DNA of 64,000 nucleotides from Deferribacteres bacterium (lineage in GTDB: Bacteria > Zhuqueibacterota > Zhuqueibacteria > Zhuqueibacterales > Geothermadaptataceae), in the NCBI GenBank assembly GCA_020633675.1, contig JACKDE010000001.1:1284837-1348836 (forward strand). The letters run 5' to 3'. Made by a program: the position numbers and the translations under genes. The number at the start of each line of letters is the position of its first letter. Position 1 is the stretch's first letter. A model generated the notes under the pieces. The model did no database searches. It worked only from the letters and a program-made list of their open reading frames with translations, and was not told the DNA's origin. Shown piece after piece: positions 8,977 through 18,521 of this stretch.

Positions 8977-9145
8977 AATAATGCAAACCTAAATTTTTGT
9001 TTTGGCGTCTATCAACGGCCTGTATGTGAAATCATTAAATGTTGGCGCTCATCCTTGCTATAGTTGAATTTAAGGAAGCCACTCCGTTTTTTTAATTGAA
9101 AACACACATGCAAGAAAGTAGCTGATTTTTTAAGGAGAAAATGCG

Positions 9146-9661
9146 ATGACTCTAAAAGACTCTCTATTGGCAGAATTTAGCCACGAAATGGCCACAACAC
9201 GCCGGGTATTGGAGCGTGTTCCGGAAGACAAGCTTTCGTGGAAGCCACATGAAAAATCCTGGTCGATGGCAAATCTGGCAACGCACATCGCCAACCTGCC
9301 TGTTTGGTCGGTCATGACGATTCAGCAGGATGCTCTTGATTTGAATCCGCCTGGAGAAACAGGATTCACGCCGCCATCTGCTGCGAAATCCAGCCAGGAG
9401 TTGATGGCCTTTTTTGATAAAAATGTAGCCGATGCGCAAAAAGCAATCGAAGCGACCAATGATGCGGAGCTATTGAAGCCATGGACGTTGTTAAATGCCG
9501 GCCAGTCTGTGTTCACGATGCCTAAAATTGCGGTTTTAGGGAGTTTTGTTGTCAAACATATCGTGCATCATCGAGGGCAACTAACGGTCTATTTGCGTTT
9601 GAACGATGCGCCTGTCCCCTCAGTTTATGGCCCATCCGCTGATGAAGAAGGTGGGAGGTAG
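9146..9661 (+). CDS. DinB/YfiT-family putative metal-dependent protein
   Basis: This 171-aa protein has the four-helix DinB layout. The start MTLKDSLLAEFSHEMATTRRVLERV, the SWKPHEKSWSMANLATHIA segment with its first conserved His, and the late KHIVHHRGQLTVYLRL motif with the other His ligands are characteristic. Family members bind divalent metal and include thiol transferases and many unknowns. TAAGGAGAAAATGCG before the ATG is a good ribosome-binding site. The next gene (TfoX-like) is co-directional 65 bp downstream and may share the transcript. Confidence 0.85.
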   Translation: MTLKDSLLAEFSHEMATTRRVLERVPEDKLSWKPHEKSWSMANLATHIANLPVWSVMTIQQDALDLNPPGETGFTPPSAAKSSQELMAFFDKNVADAQKAIEATNDAELLKPWTLLNAGQSVFTMPKIAVLGSFVVKHIVHHRGQLTVYLRLNDAPVPSVYGPSADEEGGR

Positions 9662-9726
9662 TTTTTTTTGATCCTGTGCCCTGCAGCATTCCTGTGTGGG
9701 GCACAATAATTTTCAAGGAGGCAAAC

Positions 9727-10056
9727 ATGGCATTTGATGAAGGTTTGGCCGAGCGCATCCGCGAAGTCTTCCAGAATAGACACGATGTCGCCGAGAAAAA
9801 AATGTTCGGCGGGCTGGCGTTTATGATCAGTGGCCATATGTGTTGCGGCATCATTGGTGAAAAGCTGATGCTGCGGGTGGGAGCAGGGCAATATGACGAA
9901 TTGCTGCAAAAAAAACATGCCAGCGCGATGGATTTTACTGGCAAGCCGATGAAAGGCATGCTCTACATCGAGCCTGAAGGCATTGCAGAAGATCAAAATT
10001 TGAGCCAGTGGATTGGTAAAGCGCTGGATTTTGTGTCGACACTACCGCCGAAGTGA
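9727..10056 (+). CDS. TfoX/Sxy N-terminal-domain protein
   Basis: The start at 9727 is fixed by AAGGAGGCAAAC just upstream; an earlier in-frame start lacks this. The 109-residue product carries RIREVFQNRHDVAEKKMFGGLAFMI and KPMKGMLYIEP, the hallmarks of the TfoX N-terminal domain. Stand-alone versions are common and often sit beside DinB-like genes, as here. In gamma-proteobacteria full-length Sxy regulates competence with CRP; the single-domain forms have no proven role. Its last 15 bp overlap the convergent nucleotidyltransferase gene. Confidence 0.85.
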   Translation: MAFDEGLAERIREVFQNRHDVAEKKMFGGLAFMISGHMCCGIIGEKLMLRVGAGQYDELLQKKHASAMDFTGKPMKGMLYIEPEGIAEDQNLSQWIGKALDFVSTLPPK

Positions 10057-10791
10057 CGTGGGCGGGTTCATTTCTTGTAAAAAATCATCTGCTCGCTCAA
10101 ACTGCTCCCGTCTTCCCAAATCGAGCCATTTGTACTGATCAGCGCGAAATGCCTGAATGCGTTCCCCAAGTCCAGCCAGTCTAAGGTAGACATCGACAAT
10201 AGAGAATGTGCCAGATTCGGTGAAAAGTTCGAAAATGCGAGGTGAAATGATATGAATGCCCATAAAGGAAAGCCGATTATGCGTTTCAGTTTGCGGCACG
10301 ACAATTTTTTGCTCTTTTTGCAGCAGGGAAGTCCAGCCCACCAACCGTCCATCATCATCAAATAGAAAATAGCGCGAGGTTTTGCGGTCCCGCACGGCTA
10401 ACGTCGCGAGCGCACCTGTACGCTGGTGAACTGCCAGCATCGCGCCGAGATCGATGTTGCTGAGCACGTCGGTGTTGTAAAGCAGAAATGGCTCGCCATC
10501 ATTAAAAAAATGTGCAGCCTTATTTAAGCCGCCACCGGTATCGAGTAAAGTCGGTTCGTGTGACAGTTCGATGTGCACACCAAAGTTTTTTTTGCTTTCC
10601 AGAAATCCTGCAATTTTTTCAGCAAAATGATGGGTGTTGATGATGATGTCGCGGGTGCCTTGTTGTGTCAGCTTGGTGATGACATGCTCCAAAAGTGGCT
10701 TGCCTGCCACTTCGACCAGTGCTTTTGGGCGGTCGTTTGTGAGCGGACGCAGACGCGTACCGAGACCTGCTGCAAGAATCATCGCTTTCAT
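10042..10791 (-). CDS. MurU-like sugar-1-phosphate nucleotidyltransferase
   Basis: The N-terminus MKAMILAAGLGTRLRPLT followed by RPKALVEVAGKPLLEHV is the nucleotide-binding G-x-G-T-R...PK signature of NTP transferases. Further on, LLYNTDVLSNIDL supplies the metal-binding Asp. At 249 aa it is the size of N-acetylmuramate-alpha-1-phosphate uridylyltransferase (MurU), which makes UDP-MurNAc in cell-wall recycling. The ATG overlaps the stop of the upstream kinase gene by 4 bp, and AmgK-MurU is a known functional pair. A mannose- or glucose-1-phosphate role cannot be excluded from sequence alone. Confidence 0.8.
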   Translation of the reverse strand: MKAMILAAGLGTRLRPLTNDRPKALVEVAGKPLLEHVITKLTQQGTRDIIINTHHFAEKIAGFLESKKNFGVHIELSHEPTLLDTGGGLNKAAHFFNDGEPFLLYNTDVLSNIDLGAMLAVHQRTGALATLAVRDRKTSRYFLFDDDGRLVGWTSLLQKEQKIVVPQTETHNRLSFMGIHIISPRIFELFTESGTFSIVDVYLRLAGLGERIQAFRADQYKWLDLGRREQFERADDFLQEMNPPTSLRR

Positions 10792-12227
10792 CGCTTCATA
10801 AACTCCAGTTCGCGATGACGCTTCTCAATATGAATCCCTTTCTTGCTTTTCAGATAGCCTTCGATCAAATTGGTCATGTAAACCGAGCGGTGCTGGCCGC
10901 CAGTACAACCAAATGAAATCATCAAATCGGTAAAATTGCGCGATTGATAGTTTTTAATGGCCTGATCGACTATCGCTTTTATGTGGCTGACATATTCCGT
11001 TACTTCCAGCTCACGCTGCAGGTAGTCGATCACTTCGGTGTCGTTGCCGGTGAGCTCGGCATACTCGGGCAGTCTCCCGGGATTGGGCAGCAGCCGGCAG
11101 TCGAACACAAAGCCGCCACCATGCCCCTTCTCATCGATGGGAATGCCGCGCCGGAACGAAAAGCTCTGCAATCGCACTGTGAGCTGCAGCTCGACATCGC
11201 CGATTTGTCGCAGGTAGGATGAGCGCACCAGCTTGCCCCATGCTTCTGTGAGTGCCGGTAATTCGACCGGTAGCCGGGCTGTGCGCAGCAGCCATTCCAG
11301 GTTTTGGATGGCGTAGGGCACACTGCGCAAAAAATGGCCTTTGCGTTCGTAAAAGCCGCGAAAACCATATGCGCCCAGCGCCTGCATGATGCGAATCAGC
11401 ACATAGCCATAATAAAATTGCATAAAGCTTTCGCGATCAACCGGGATGTGCTTGTTGACCGACTCGATATATTTTTCCAGCAAATGATCACGCACTTCTT
11501 GGGGAATATCAGCCTTGGCGTCGAACAGCAGAGAAGCGATGTCGTACTGCAGCGCACCTTTGCGTCCGCCTTGGTAGTCGATAAAGTAGGGCTCGCCATC
11601 GTTAATCATCACATTGCGTGATTGAAAATCGCGATACAGGAAAAAATCACGTTCAGCTTGCAGTAAAAAGTCGGTGAACTTTTTAAAATCATCTTCAAGG
11701 TACTGCTCATCAAATGTGATTTTAGCCAATTTGAGAAAGTAATACTTAAAATAGTTTAAGTCCCACATCATCGATTGTTTGTCGAAGCTGGCGCGTGGAT
11801 AGCACAGGCGGTAGTCGAGATTTTTGCTGGCAGCGATCTGAAATTGGGGCAGTAGCGTGACTACTTTTTCATAGATGCTCACAATTCTATCAGAGAAGCC
11901 ATCATTCTTACGAATCTCGGTGAGAAACGAAAAAAGCGTTATATCGCCAAGGTCTTGCTCCAAATACACACCCTGTTCGATATCTTGCGCGAAGATTTCC
12001 GGTACGGGCAATTCTGCGCTCCGAAAGACTTGGGAAAAATGCAGAAAAGCCTGGTTCTCACGCCGGTCATGATTGTACACGCCAATAGTGGAATGGCCGT
12101 TATCGAGTACGCGGTAATATCGGCGGTCCGAGCCGTGTGCTGCCATTGGAATGATTTGCTGTGGTGCGCTGCCAATGTGGCTGGCGTATAGCTTCGCAAT
12201 TTTTGCTTCGATGGAGTTCTTTGTCAT
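10788..12227 (-). CDS. AmgK-like sugar kinase fused to RapZ C-terminal domain
   Basis: Residues ~1-330 are an aminoglycoside-phosphotransferase/AmgK-type kinase. The catalytic loop reads YRDFQSRNVM (HxDxxxxN with His replaced by Tyr), followed by FIDYQGG with the metal-binding Asp. Residues ~350-479 match the RapZ C-terminal domain: FVFDCRLLPNPGR, a Thr-Gly-rich segment and SFGCTGGQHRSVY. No RapZ N-terminal Walker-A ATPase is present. AmgK phosphorylates MurNAc/GlcNAc at C1; the RapZ C-terminal domain in E. coli senses GlcN6P. The fusion and the overlapping MurU-like gene suggest sugar recycling under amino-sugar control (inference). Confidence 0.82.
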   Translation of the reverse strand: MTKNSIEAKIAKLYASHIGSAPQQIIPMAAHGSDRRYYRVLDNGHSTIGVYNHDRRENQAFLHFSQVFRSAELPVPEIFAQDIEQGVYLEQDLGDITLFSFLTEIRKNDGFSDRIVSIYEKVVTLLPQFQIAASKNLDYRLCYPRASFDKQSMMWDLNYFKYYFLKLAKITFDEQYLEDDFKKFTDFLLQAERDFFLYRDFQSRNVMINDGEPYFIDYQGGRKGALQYDIASLLFDAKADIPQEVRDHLLEKYIESVNKHIPVDRESFMQFYYGYVLIRIMQALGAYGFRGFYERKGHFLRSVPYAIQNLEWLLRTARLPVELPALTEAWGKLVRSSYLRQIGDVELQLTVRLQSFSFRRGIPIDEKGHGGGFVFDCRLLPNPGRLPEYAELTGNDTEVIDYLQRELEVTEYVSHIKAIVDQAIKNYQSRNFTDLMISFGCTGGQHRSVYMTNLIEGYLKSKKGIHIEKRHRELEFMKR

Positions 12228-12394
12228 TTTGCCGCTTTCATGTCAGGAGTCCCGATGCAACCGGCGGGACGTTTTTGTGTGCTATTGTTGGCGTTTCTGT
12301 TGATCCGCTTGAACGACAAAATTAGAGAAATAATCCTTCAGATGCAAGGTTGGATGAGGTGGGAGCTGAAGTTGTTTGCTGCTTGCGATTCGCT

Positions 12395-13045
12395 TTACCT
12401 GCTGAAGATCGATTTGTAGTGTCGAAAAAAATGCAAAAATCCAGTATCGCGCAAGCCTTTATGCAAACGATCCAGCAAAAAAGGATCGAATCGGGTACCG
12501 TTTGAATCTAAAATCGCTTGCAGTGTTTGCGGCAGCGTAAAGGGTTCGCGGTAGGGGCGAGCCGAAAGCATCGCATCGAGTGCATCTGCAACCGCGATGA
12601 TGCGGCCCCAAAGCGGGATATCCTGTCTCGCCAGCCCGAGCGGATAGCCCGAGCCGTCATAATTTTCATGATGGCACAAAATCGCTTCGGAAATGCGATA
12701 GTATCCACCTGCTTTGAGCCAGATTTTCGCTCCAAGCTCGGGGTGCGATTGCAGAGTATGCATTTCGTCTTTTGAGAGGGGGTTCTGCTTGTACAAGATA
12801 TCGCGGTCAATCATCAACTTGCCGATGTCATGGAACAAGCCGGCAGTTGCTATATGCAACCGGTCTTCGCTTTTTAAATTCAGCAGCTCACCAATTTTTG
12901 CTGCGACTCTGCCAACCCGGAGCGAGTGTATTCGGGTGTAGCTGTCCAGTTGTGCCAATAAAAAATTTTGCCAGTTGCCTCGAGATTTCAAGTAGGGCGA
13001 TGGCAGTGAGAGTTTTATGTGCTTAGAGCGGGTTTTGTTCATCAT
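12395..13045 (-). CDS. HD-GYP-type phosphohydrolase
   Basis: This 216-aa protein is essentially one HD-GYP domain. HSLRVGRVAAKIGE begins it, GLFHDIGKLMIDRDIL supplies the HD pair, and ILCHHENYDGSGYPLGL gives the GYP loop with its conserved HHE...DGSGYP. These enzymes usually hydrolyse cyclic di-GMP. There is no receiver or sensor domain, so input must come from another protein or from expression level. GAGAGGTGG precedes the double ATG; either ATG (13045 or 13042) may be used. The nearest possible c-di-GMP-linked gene is the YfiR homologue 21 kb away; no GGDEF gene is in the window. Confidence 0.88.
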   Translation of the reverse strand: MMNKTRSKHIKLSLPSPYLKSRGNWQNFLLAQLDSYTRIHSLRVGRVAAKIGELLNLKSEDRLHIATAGLFHDIGKLMIDRDILYKQNPLSKDEMHTLQSHPELGAKIWLKAGGYYRISEAILCHHENYDGSGYPLGLARQDIPLWGRIIAVADALDAMLSARPYREPFTLPQTLQAILDSNGTRFDPFLLDRLHKGLRDTGFLHFFRHYKSIFSR

Positions 13046-13329
13046 CCACCTCTCTGGAATCTTGCGCCATTACGGACGGTATCAGTTGCATTTTGCCGAT
13101 GAACCGTTAAGATAGCAAAATTGTTTTTTATAGAATATGTAGTGCGAGGTGTGACGAAGGTGCAGTTTCAGTTCAGGCGAAAATCTAATCTTACAAATCG
13201 AATGCCAAAGCAGGATACAAAATTTAATGTAGGCTAAATTTTTGTTAATTCAAACGTTATTTTGTTCTCATATTCAGATTGGATGTCCCATTCTGATCTG
13301 ACAGGATTCATTTTGAAATTGGAGTATGC

Positions 13330-14733
13330 ATGAAAACATTGAAAAATCACAAATTTGTTCTGGCTATGCAAGCAATGATGTTGATGGCGATGGTCCAGGG
13401 GAGTGTGGCGCAAGAGGATGACAAGGCTTATCTGCAAACGGCGAATGCCATCATTGACGAAGCCCTGCAGCGTGGAAAAGCCTATGAAATGCTGCGCGAA
13501 CTTAGCTTTGAGGTTGGCCCGCGCCTGAGTGGATCGCCGCAGGCTGCCGCTGCGGTGGAATGGGGCCGGGAAACGATGATCGAACATGGACTCGAGAACG
13601 TCCATTTGCAGGAAGTGATGGTACCGCATTGGGAAAGAGGACCGATTGAGCGTGCTGCGGTGGTCAATTCCTCTTTTGTCGGTACGCATGAACTTACTGT
13701 TTGTGCATTGGGAGGCAGCATCGCGACACCGACGCTCGGCGTCACTGCGGAAGTGCTGGAAGTGCAGACCATGGATGAGTTGCACCAAAAAGCATCTGAA
13801 GCAGCGGGCAAAATCATTTTTTTCAATCGGCCGATGGATGCCACCAAGCGCAATACTTTCGCTGCCTATGGCGGCGCTGTCAATCAACGCGGTAGTGGGG
13901 CTGCAGAAGCGGCAAAAGTTGGTGCGGTTGCTGCTCTGGTGCGCTCCATGACCACCGCTCTTGACGACGTGCCACACACGGGCGGCATGCATTACGAAGA
14001 GGGTGTGCCTAAAATTCCATCGGCAGCAATCAGCACACTCGATGCCAATTTTTTAAGCGATCTTCTCAAGAAGGGCGCGCCGGTAAGCGTCAATCTGCAA
14101 CTCAGCAGCCGCACGTTGCCAGACACGCCATCGGCAAACGTTGTGGGTGAAATAACCGGCTCAGAGCTTCCGGATGAGGTGGTGCTGCTTGGTGGCCATC
14201 TCGACAGCTGGGATAAAGGTCACGGCGCACACGATGATGGCTCTGGCTGCGTGCAGTCGATTGAAGCATTGCGCTTGCTGAAAGCATTGAATTTGCGCCC
14301 GCGCCGCACCATTCGTGCAGTGCTCTTTATGAATGAGGAAAATGGCTTGCGCGGCGGCAAAGGCTATGCTGAGCACGTTGAGAAAAATGGGCCGAAGCAT
14401 ATTGTCGCAATCGAAAGCGATCGCGGAGGCTTTGCACCGCGCGGCATTACGGTGCAGGCTGAAAATCAAATCGTGGCAAAGGTTGCACGCTGGTCCTATT
14501 TACTGGAGCAGATAGGGGCGGATCGCATTGAGCGTGGAGGAGGCGGGGCGGACATTTCGCCGCTGGTTCCGCAGGGCACGGTCACGATGGGGCTGATGGT
14601 GGAATCGCATCGCTATTTTGACTATCATCACTCCGCGAACGACACATTTGATAAGGTGAATGAACGCGAATTAACTTTGGGCGCAGCAACAATGGCCATC
14701 ATTGCCTATGTGCTCGCCAATGAAGGCTTGTAA
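13330..14733 (+). CDS. Secreted M28-family metallopeptidase
   Basis: A signal peptide (about residues 1-28, ending GSVAQ) precedes an M28 peptidase carrying an inserted PA-like domain (about 120-260). Zinc-site motifs are all present: GGHLDSWD (His, Asp), GAHDDGSG (bridging Asp), MNEENG (catalytic Glu and ligand Glu), IESDRGG (Asp) and DYHHSAND (His). The architecture is like carboxypeptidase Q / aminopeptidase Y relatives that release amino acids from exported peptides. GGAG lies at good distance before the ATG. A strong hairpin terminator follows. Confidence 0.92.
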   Translation: MKTLKNHKFVLAMQAMMLMAMVQGSVAQEDDKAYLQTANAIIDEALQRGKAYEMLRELSFEVGPRLSGSPQAAAAVEWGRETMIEHGLENVHLQEVMVPHWERGPIERAAVVNSSFVGTHELTVCALGGSIATPTLGVTAEVLEVQTMDELHQKASEAAGKIIFFNRPMDATKRNTFAAYGGAVNQRGSGAAEAAKVGAVAALVRSMTTALDDVPHTGGMHYEEGVPKIPSAAISTLDANFLSDLLKKGAPVSVNLQLSSRTLPDTPSANVVGEITGSELPDEVVLLGGHLDSWDKGHGAHDDGSGCVQSIEALRLLKALNLRPRRTIRAVLFMNEENGLRGGKGYAEHVEKNGPKHIVAIESDRGGFAPRGITVQAENQIVAKVARWSYLLEQIGADRIERGGGGADISPLVPQGTVTMGLMVESHRYFDYHHSANDTFDKVNERELTLGAATMAIIAYVLANEGL

Positions 14734-14760
14734 TTTTTCGTGAAATGTTTGAGTTGCTAA

Positions 14761-14789
14761 AAAACACCCGCCGATTCGGCGGGTGTTTT
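14761..14789. terminator. Bidirectional intrinsic terminator
   Basis: A 13-bp stem pairs 14761-14773 with 14777-14789 around a 3-nt loop (core CACCCGCCG/CGGCGGGTG). It has A-runs on the left and T-runs on the right, so it can end both the M28 gene (+) and the thioredoxin gene (-). Confidence 0.92.
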
Positions 14790-14799
14790 TTTCTTCAAA

Positions 14800-15126
14800 T
14801 TAGGAAAGAACAGAATCCAGGCGTCGGCTGATTTCGCTTTTTGGCACCGCGCCGATGATCGTATCGACCACCTCTCCGCCTTTGAAAATAAGCAGCGAAG
14901 GAATGCTGCGCACGTTGAAAGCGCCCGCTGTCTGGATGTTGTTGTCTACGTCAAGCTTGCCGATTTTAACCTTGCCATCGTAACTCGCAGCCAGATCTTC
15001 GATGGCTGGCGCGATCATTTTGCAAGGCCCGCACCATTCTGCCCAAAAATCGACCAACACAGGTTGATCAGCCTGAAGCACTTCATTTTGAAAATTGTCA
15101 TCGGTAAATTCGATTGGTTTTGCCAT
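14800..15126 (-). CDS. trxA: Thioredoxin
   Basis: The 108-aa product is canonical thioredoxin. LVDFWAEWCGPCKMIAP carries the redox WCGPC site, and the cis-proline loop reads RSIPSLLIFKGG. It reduces cytoplasmic disulfides using thioredoxin reductase. The start MAKPIEF at 15126 has CCAAGGAGAGTC just upstream; longer in-frame starts add residues absent from the family. Monocistronic, ending at the shared hairpin. Confidence 0.97.
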   Translation of the reverse strand: MAKPIEFTDDNFQNEVLQADQPVLVDFWAEWCGPCKMIAPAIEDLAASYDGKVKIGKLDVDNNIQTAGAFNVRSIPSLLIFKGGEVVDTIIGAVPKSEISRRLDSVLS

Positions 15127-15356
15127 TTGACTCTCCTTGGGAATCGGTCGAAGTAATTGATTTGAATTTATACATATTATGCACAATAGCAATCTGCGTT
15201 TACAGATGGCCCAATTAGCACACAATGAATTTCGAGGCCCGGGATGAATTTGTAAGCAAAGCATCCTGGCGATACGAAAATGCAAACTTGCCCGATCTGC
15301 AATTCACATTCCAATGTGCAGGACAATCAGTCCGAGTTTGCGTGTGCGGGCCATCA

Positions 15357-16817
15357 TCAGTCCTTTTTCAATGAAAACGAAGAAAAAGAAATATAGGAAA
15401 AACCGAATAAAAACAGAAGAAAAAATGGGATTGACAGGTAAAGTTTCTCTTTTACAAAATAGGCCAACCCGAGCGAAAAATAGATGACAAATACAAATTC
15501 GATAATGTGCAATTTGCCTTTTGCCGGTGTGTAAATTTTTCGTTTGTATGAATCTTTGCGCGATTCGATGTTGAACTTTGGTGTTCTTTTAAACTCGCTC
15601 TGCCTGCGCAAAATAGCTTCCAGAACTGCCTTGCCATTGTTGATGGACAGCCCGATTCCCAGGCCCATCAACGCCGGAATATAAAAAATGCGTCTGCTAA
15701 ACCTGCCGCCCTCGAGCCAAATTGCATAGGAATAATAGAAACAAACAGAGAGCGTGGCAGCAAAGAAGGTAAACAAATAGGGCATAAGCGAGATTTTGAA
15801 ATTGAACAGGGCCTGCAAATTGAGCACTGGGATCAGCAAAAGCGCAGGTATTGTCATGAAAAGATAGGCAAAGTTGCTGGACAGATGCACGATCGCTTCG
15901 CATTTCACTAAAAATGGCAAGTGCGAGCGCCAGATCGTCGGTATGAGTTTGAGTCCGGTTTGCACCGAACCTTTTGCCCAGCGGTGCTGCTGACTTTTAT
16001 ACGAGCTAATATCGACTGGTAGCTCCGCTGGCACGACAACATCCGGCAAATAAAGAAACTGCCAACCAGCAAGCTGGGCGCGGTAGCTCAAATCCAAATC
16101 TTCTGTCAAGGTGTCGTGCTGCCAGCCACCGGCATCGATGATGGCTTGTTTGCGCCAAATGCCTGCCGTACCGTTAAAATTGAAAAATTTTCCCGAGCGG
16201 TTTCGAGCGTAATGCTCGATCAGAAAGTGCGCGTCCAGGAAGATCGCTTGCAATTTGGTAAGCAATGAGTAGTTGCGATTGATGTGCCCCCAGCGTGCTT
16301 GCACCATCCCAATACGATGATTTTTTGCCAGATACGGCACGGTTTTTTTTAAAAAATCCGCATTCGGCACAAAGTCCGCATCCAGGATGGCGATGAAGGG
16401 CGCGTCCGTTTGGGACAGGCCGTTTGCCAGCGCACCGGCTTTGAATCCAAGGCGATTCTTGCGATGAATATGTTCAATGTTGAAGCCTTTGCTCCGCAGC
16501 TTCCCTACCAGCCTGCTCACAATACGCTTTGTTTCATCCATTGAATCATCGAGTACCTGAATATGTAATTTGTTGGCAGGATAGTCGAGCTTGACGGCAG
16601 CTCGCAACAGTCGCTTGACGACATACTTTTCGTTGAAAACAGGTAGTTGAATCGTGACTTTTGGCCAATCCGATATCGCCCTGGCCGGTTTGACTGGATC
16701 GTGTCGGTATTTGTGTCTGGCATAAAGCAGCAAATATTTATGCAGCCCAAAGAGCGAGAGGATCACAATTGCTGCGATATAAAATCCGAAATAGATAAAA
16801 TGTCCAAGCGTCATCAA
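15357..16817 (-). CDS. Processive family-2 glycosyltransferase (cellulose-synthase/CslA-like membrane protein)
   Basis: An N-terminal membrane helix (about 7-30) is followed by a GT2 domain with every processive-synthase motif: VLDDSMDET (first Asp), AILDADFVP (DxD), LTEDLDLS (TED) and SSYKSQQHRWAKG (QxxRW). Four or more membrane helices follow from about residue 305, with a cytoplasmic loop near 400. The pattern matches beta-glycan synthases of the CslA/glucomannan group, so it probably polymerises and extrudes a polysaccharide. No partner genes (PilZ, BcsB) are adjacent. The two ATGs at the start are adjacent; either may be used. Confidence 0.88.
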   Translation of the reverse strand: MMTLGHFIYFGFYIAAIVILSLFGLHKYLLLYARHKYRHDPVKPARAISDWPKVTIQLPVFNEKYVVKRLLRAAVKLDYPANKLHIQVLDDSMDETKRIVSRLVGKLRSKGFNIEHIHRKNRLGFKAGALANGLSQTDAPFIAILDADFVPNADFLKKTVPYLAKNHRIGMVQARWGHINRNYSLLTKLQAIFLDAHFLIEHYARNRSGKFFNFNGTAGIWRKQAIIDAGGWQHDTLTEDLDLSYRAQLAGWQFLYLPDVVVPAELPVDISSYKSQQHRWAKGSVQTGLKLIPTIWRSHLPFLVKCEAIVHLSSNFAYLFMTIPALLLIPVLNLQALFNFKISLMPYLFTFFAATLSVCFYYSYAIWLEGGRFSRRIFYIPALMGLGIGLSINNGKAVLEAILRRQSEFKRTPKFNIESRKDSYKRKIYTPAKGKLHIIEFVFVIYFSLGLAYFVKEKLYLSIPFFLLFLFGFSYISFSSFSLKKD

Positions 16818-17240
16818 ACGATCTCCCAGCCTTGCACATCAAAAACTTTGAAACTTTTTACTTTCAAGGGCTTAACATGAACCATTAAACCAGCATGCAA
16901 TGTCAGTTATTCCATAGAACTCCATTGGCTGAAAATCCCGGCCTGGAGAAAAGTCCAGCATCCGCATGCATATTTTGCTATACAACGTGATATGTTTTAA
17001 GCAGTCAAATTATCTGCATCCGAAAAAATAAAAGCATAAAATATAGAAACTTACAACAAATTATGCAACCAATAATCCCTTGATTTCGTTTACTGGATTC
17101 CGTAAGTTCTTCGCCGTAAATTTTTAATCAAAATAAAGTTAAGCCATGCCATGCAATCGATTTTTATATCGATGATGGATCGTGTATGCCTGCATAACCA
17201 GCGCTGTCAGGATGTTAACAATTAGCAGAATGCTGAAAAA
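16818..17240. other. AT-rich divergent intergenic region
   Basis: This 423-bp region separates the divergent glycosyltransferase and lipoprotein genes and must hold both promoters. It is AT-rich with scattered short inverted repeats. I see no coding sequence, RNA gene or convincing sigma-54 element. Confidence 0.6.
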
Positions 17241-18518
17241 ATGATTTATCCACGCCTGATTTTATTCAAATTTGCGAGCGGACTTTTGCTCGTGGCTCTT
17301 TTTATCATACTTTCCCAGTGCTCGGAGCGTGATCGCAATAATCCGCTGGATCCGCTCAATCCGAATACCCAGGGACGACCAATTCGCCCAAATGTTGTCT
17401 CTTACCAGGACACTGTCGTGCTTTCGTGGCAGAGGCTGCAACTGACCAGCGTGGTGCAGTACAACATTTATCGCCGGTTGCAGCACGAATCGTCGTTTAG
17501 CCTGATCGGTTCCGTTGACGGTGGTGCGAGTGAATATGTGGAAGTTGGTGCGGCAACGGATACTATCCGCTATTACCGCATTTCAGCGTTGACGTCCAGC
17601 TTTGAATCACCACTTTCAGATTCAGTGCAAATTCGGCCCGGGCCGACTTATGTGTGGGCCATTGATTTTGAACGTGGGCAATTGGTCAAGTTGACTCACG
17701 ATGGCGCGCATGAACTTTTTCGCACCGGATCGTACATCCGACCTCTTGACATCGCAGTCAATCCCAATGATCATAGCGCCATATTGATTGATCCGATTTA
17801 TGCCGAGGCGAATCGATATACCGGCTTCGGACAGCTCGATGGGACGTTCAGCATTGGGCGGGCTTCTGCAAAAATTGTGATCGATCCTTTCGATGGTAGT
17901 TTCTGGGTGATGGAGCGTGATTCTGCAGCAGTCGCTCACTATGCCAAATCTGGCGAACTTGTCGTGCGCATTACCGGCTTTGTTGAGCCCGTTGATATCG
18001 AATTTGATAATCAGACTCGACGAGTCTGGGTACTGGATCGCGCAAAGGGTGAAATATATGATTTAGACGATAACAATATCTTTTTGCGCTTTACCGGCTT
18101 TCGTCGCGCTTTCGACCTTGCTTTAAACAATCCCGATCGCAAGGTTTGGATTGCTGACAGCAATGCTGTGGCTATTGCAGATATGGATTTTCCGCAAATC
18201 GTTCGGCGTGATGGCTATGTCTATGCGGCACGAGTGGTTGTGAACGAAGCCACGGGGCAGGCATGGGTTGCTGATTGGTCAGAAAGATTTGGCAATTCCT
18301 CGCTTATCAAATTATCTTCTCAGGGAGAACGTGAATTCACATTGGCTGGATTTGTGGAGCCAAAATCGCTCGCTGTAAATAAAAGTAATGGCCATTGCTT
18401 TGTTGCCGAGCCAGATGTCCGCGCCTTTATCGAAGTTGATTCTACAGGCCAGATTGTTTCGGATATCAACTTGCAGGGCGCTTACACCCGGATTCTTGTC
18501 GAACATTTGACGCGTTAG
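17241..18518 (+). CDS. Lipoprotein with Fn3 domain and NHL-like beta-propeller
   Basis: A hydrophobic signal ends at a lipobox LSQC (Cys near 28), followed by the ERDRNNPLDPLNP linker typical of lipoproteins in Calditrichota-like genomes. Residues ~45-130 form a fibronectin-III-like domain (VVLSWQRL, YNIYRRL, YYRISAL). From ~135 about six repeats of the type FDLALNNPDRKVWIAD form an NHL/SMP30-like propeller, suited to binding a ligand or partner outside the cytoplasmic membrane. Only 3 bp separate it from the following membrane phosphatase gene, so the two are surely co-transcribed. It may feed an envelope signal to that phosphatase (inference). Confidence 0.8.
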   Translation: MIYPRLILFKFASGLLLVALFIILSQCSERDRNNPLDPLNPNTQGRPIRPNVVSYQDTVVLSWQRLQLTSVVQYNIYRRLQHESSFSLIGSVDGGASEYVEVGAATDTIRYYRISALTSSFESPLSDSVQIRPGPTYVWAIDFERGQLVKLTHDGAHELFRTGSYIRPLDIAVNPNDHSAILIDPIYAEANRYTGFGQLDGTFSIGRASAKIVIDPFDGSFWVMERDSAAVAHYAKSGELVVRITGFVEPVDIEFDNQTRRVWVLDRAKGEIYDLDDNNIFLRFTGFRRAFDLALNNPDRKVWIADSNAVAIADMDFPQIVRRDGYVYAARVVVNEATGQAWVADWSERFGNSSLIKLSSQGEREFTLAGFVEPKSLAVNKSNGHCFVAEPDVRAFIEVDSTGQIVSDINLQGAYTRILVEHLTR

Positions 18519-18521
18519 AGC

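Noticed and set aside
9042..9059. TTGGC...TTGCT element before the DinB-like gene
   Set aside because: GG and GC are 11 nt apart rather than 10, a spacing that sigma-54 rarely accepts.
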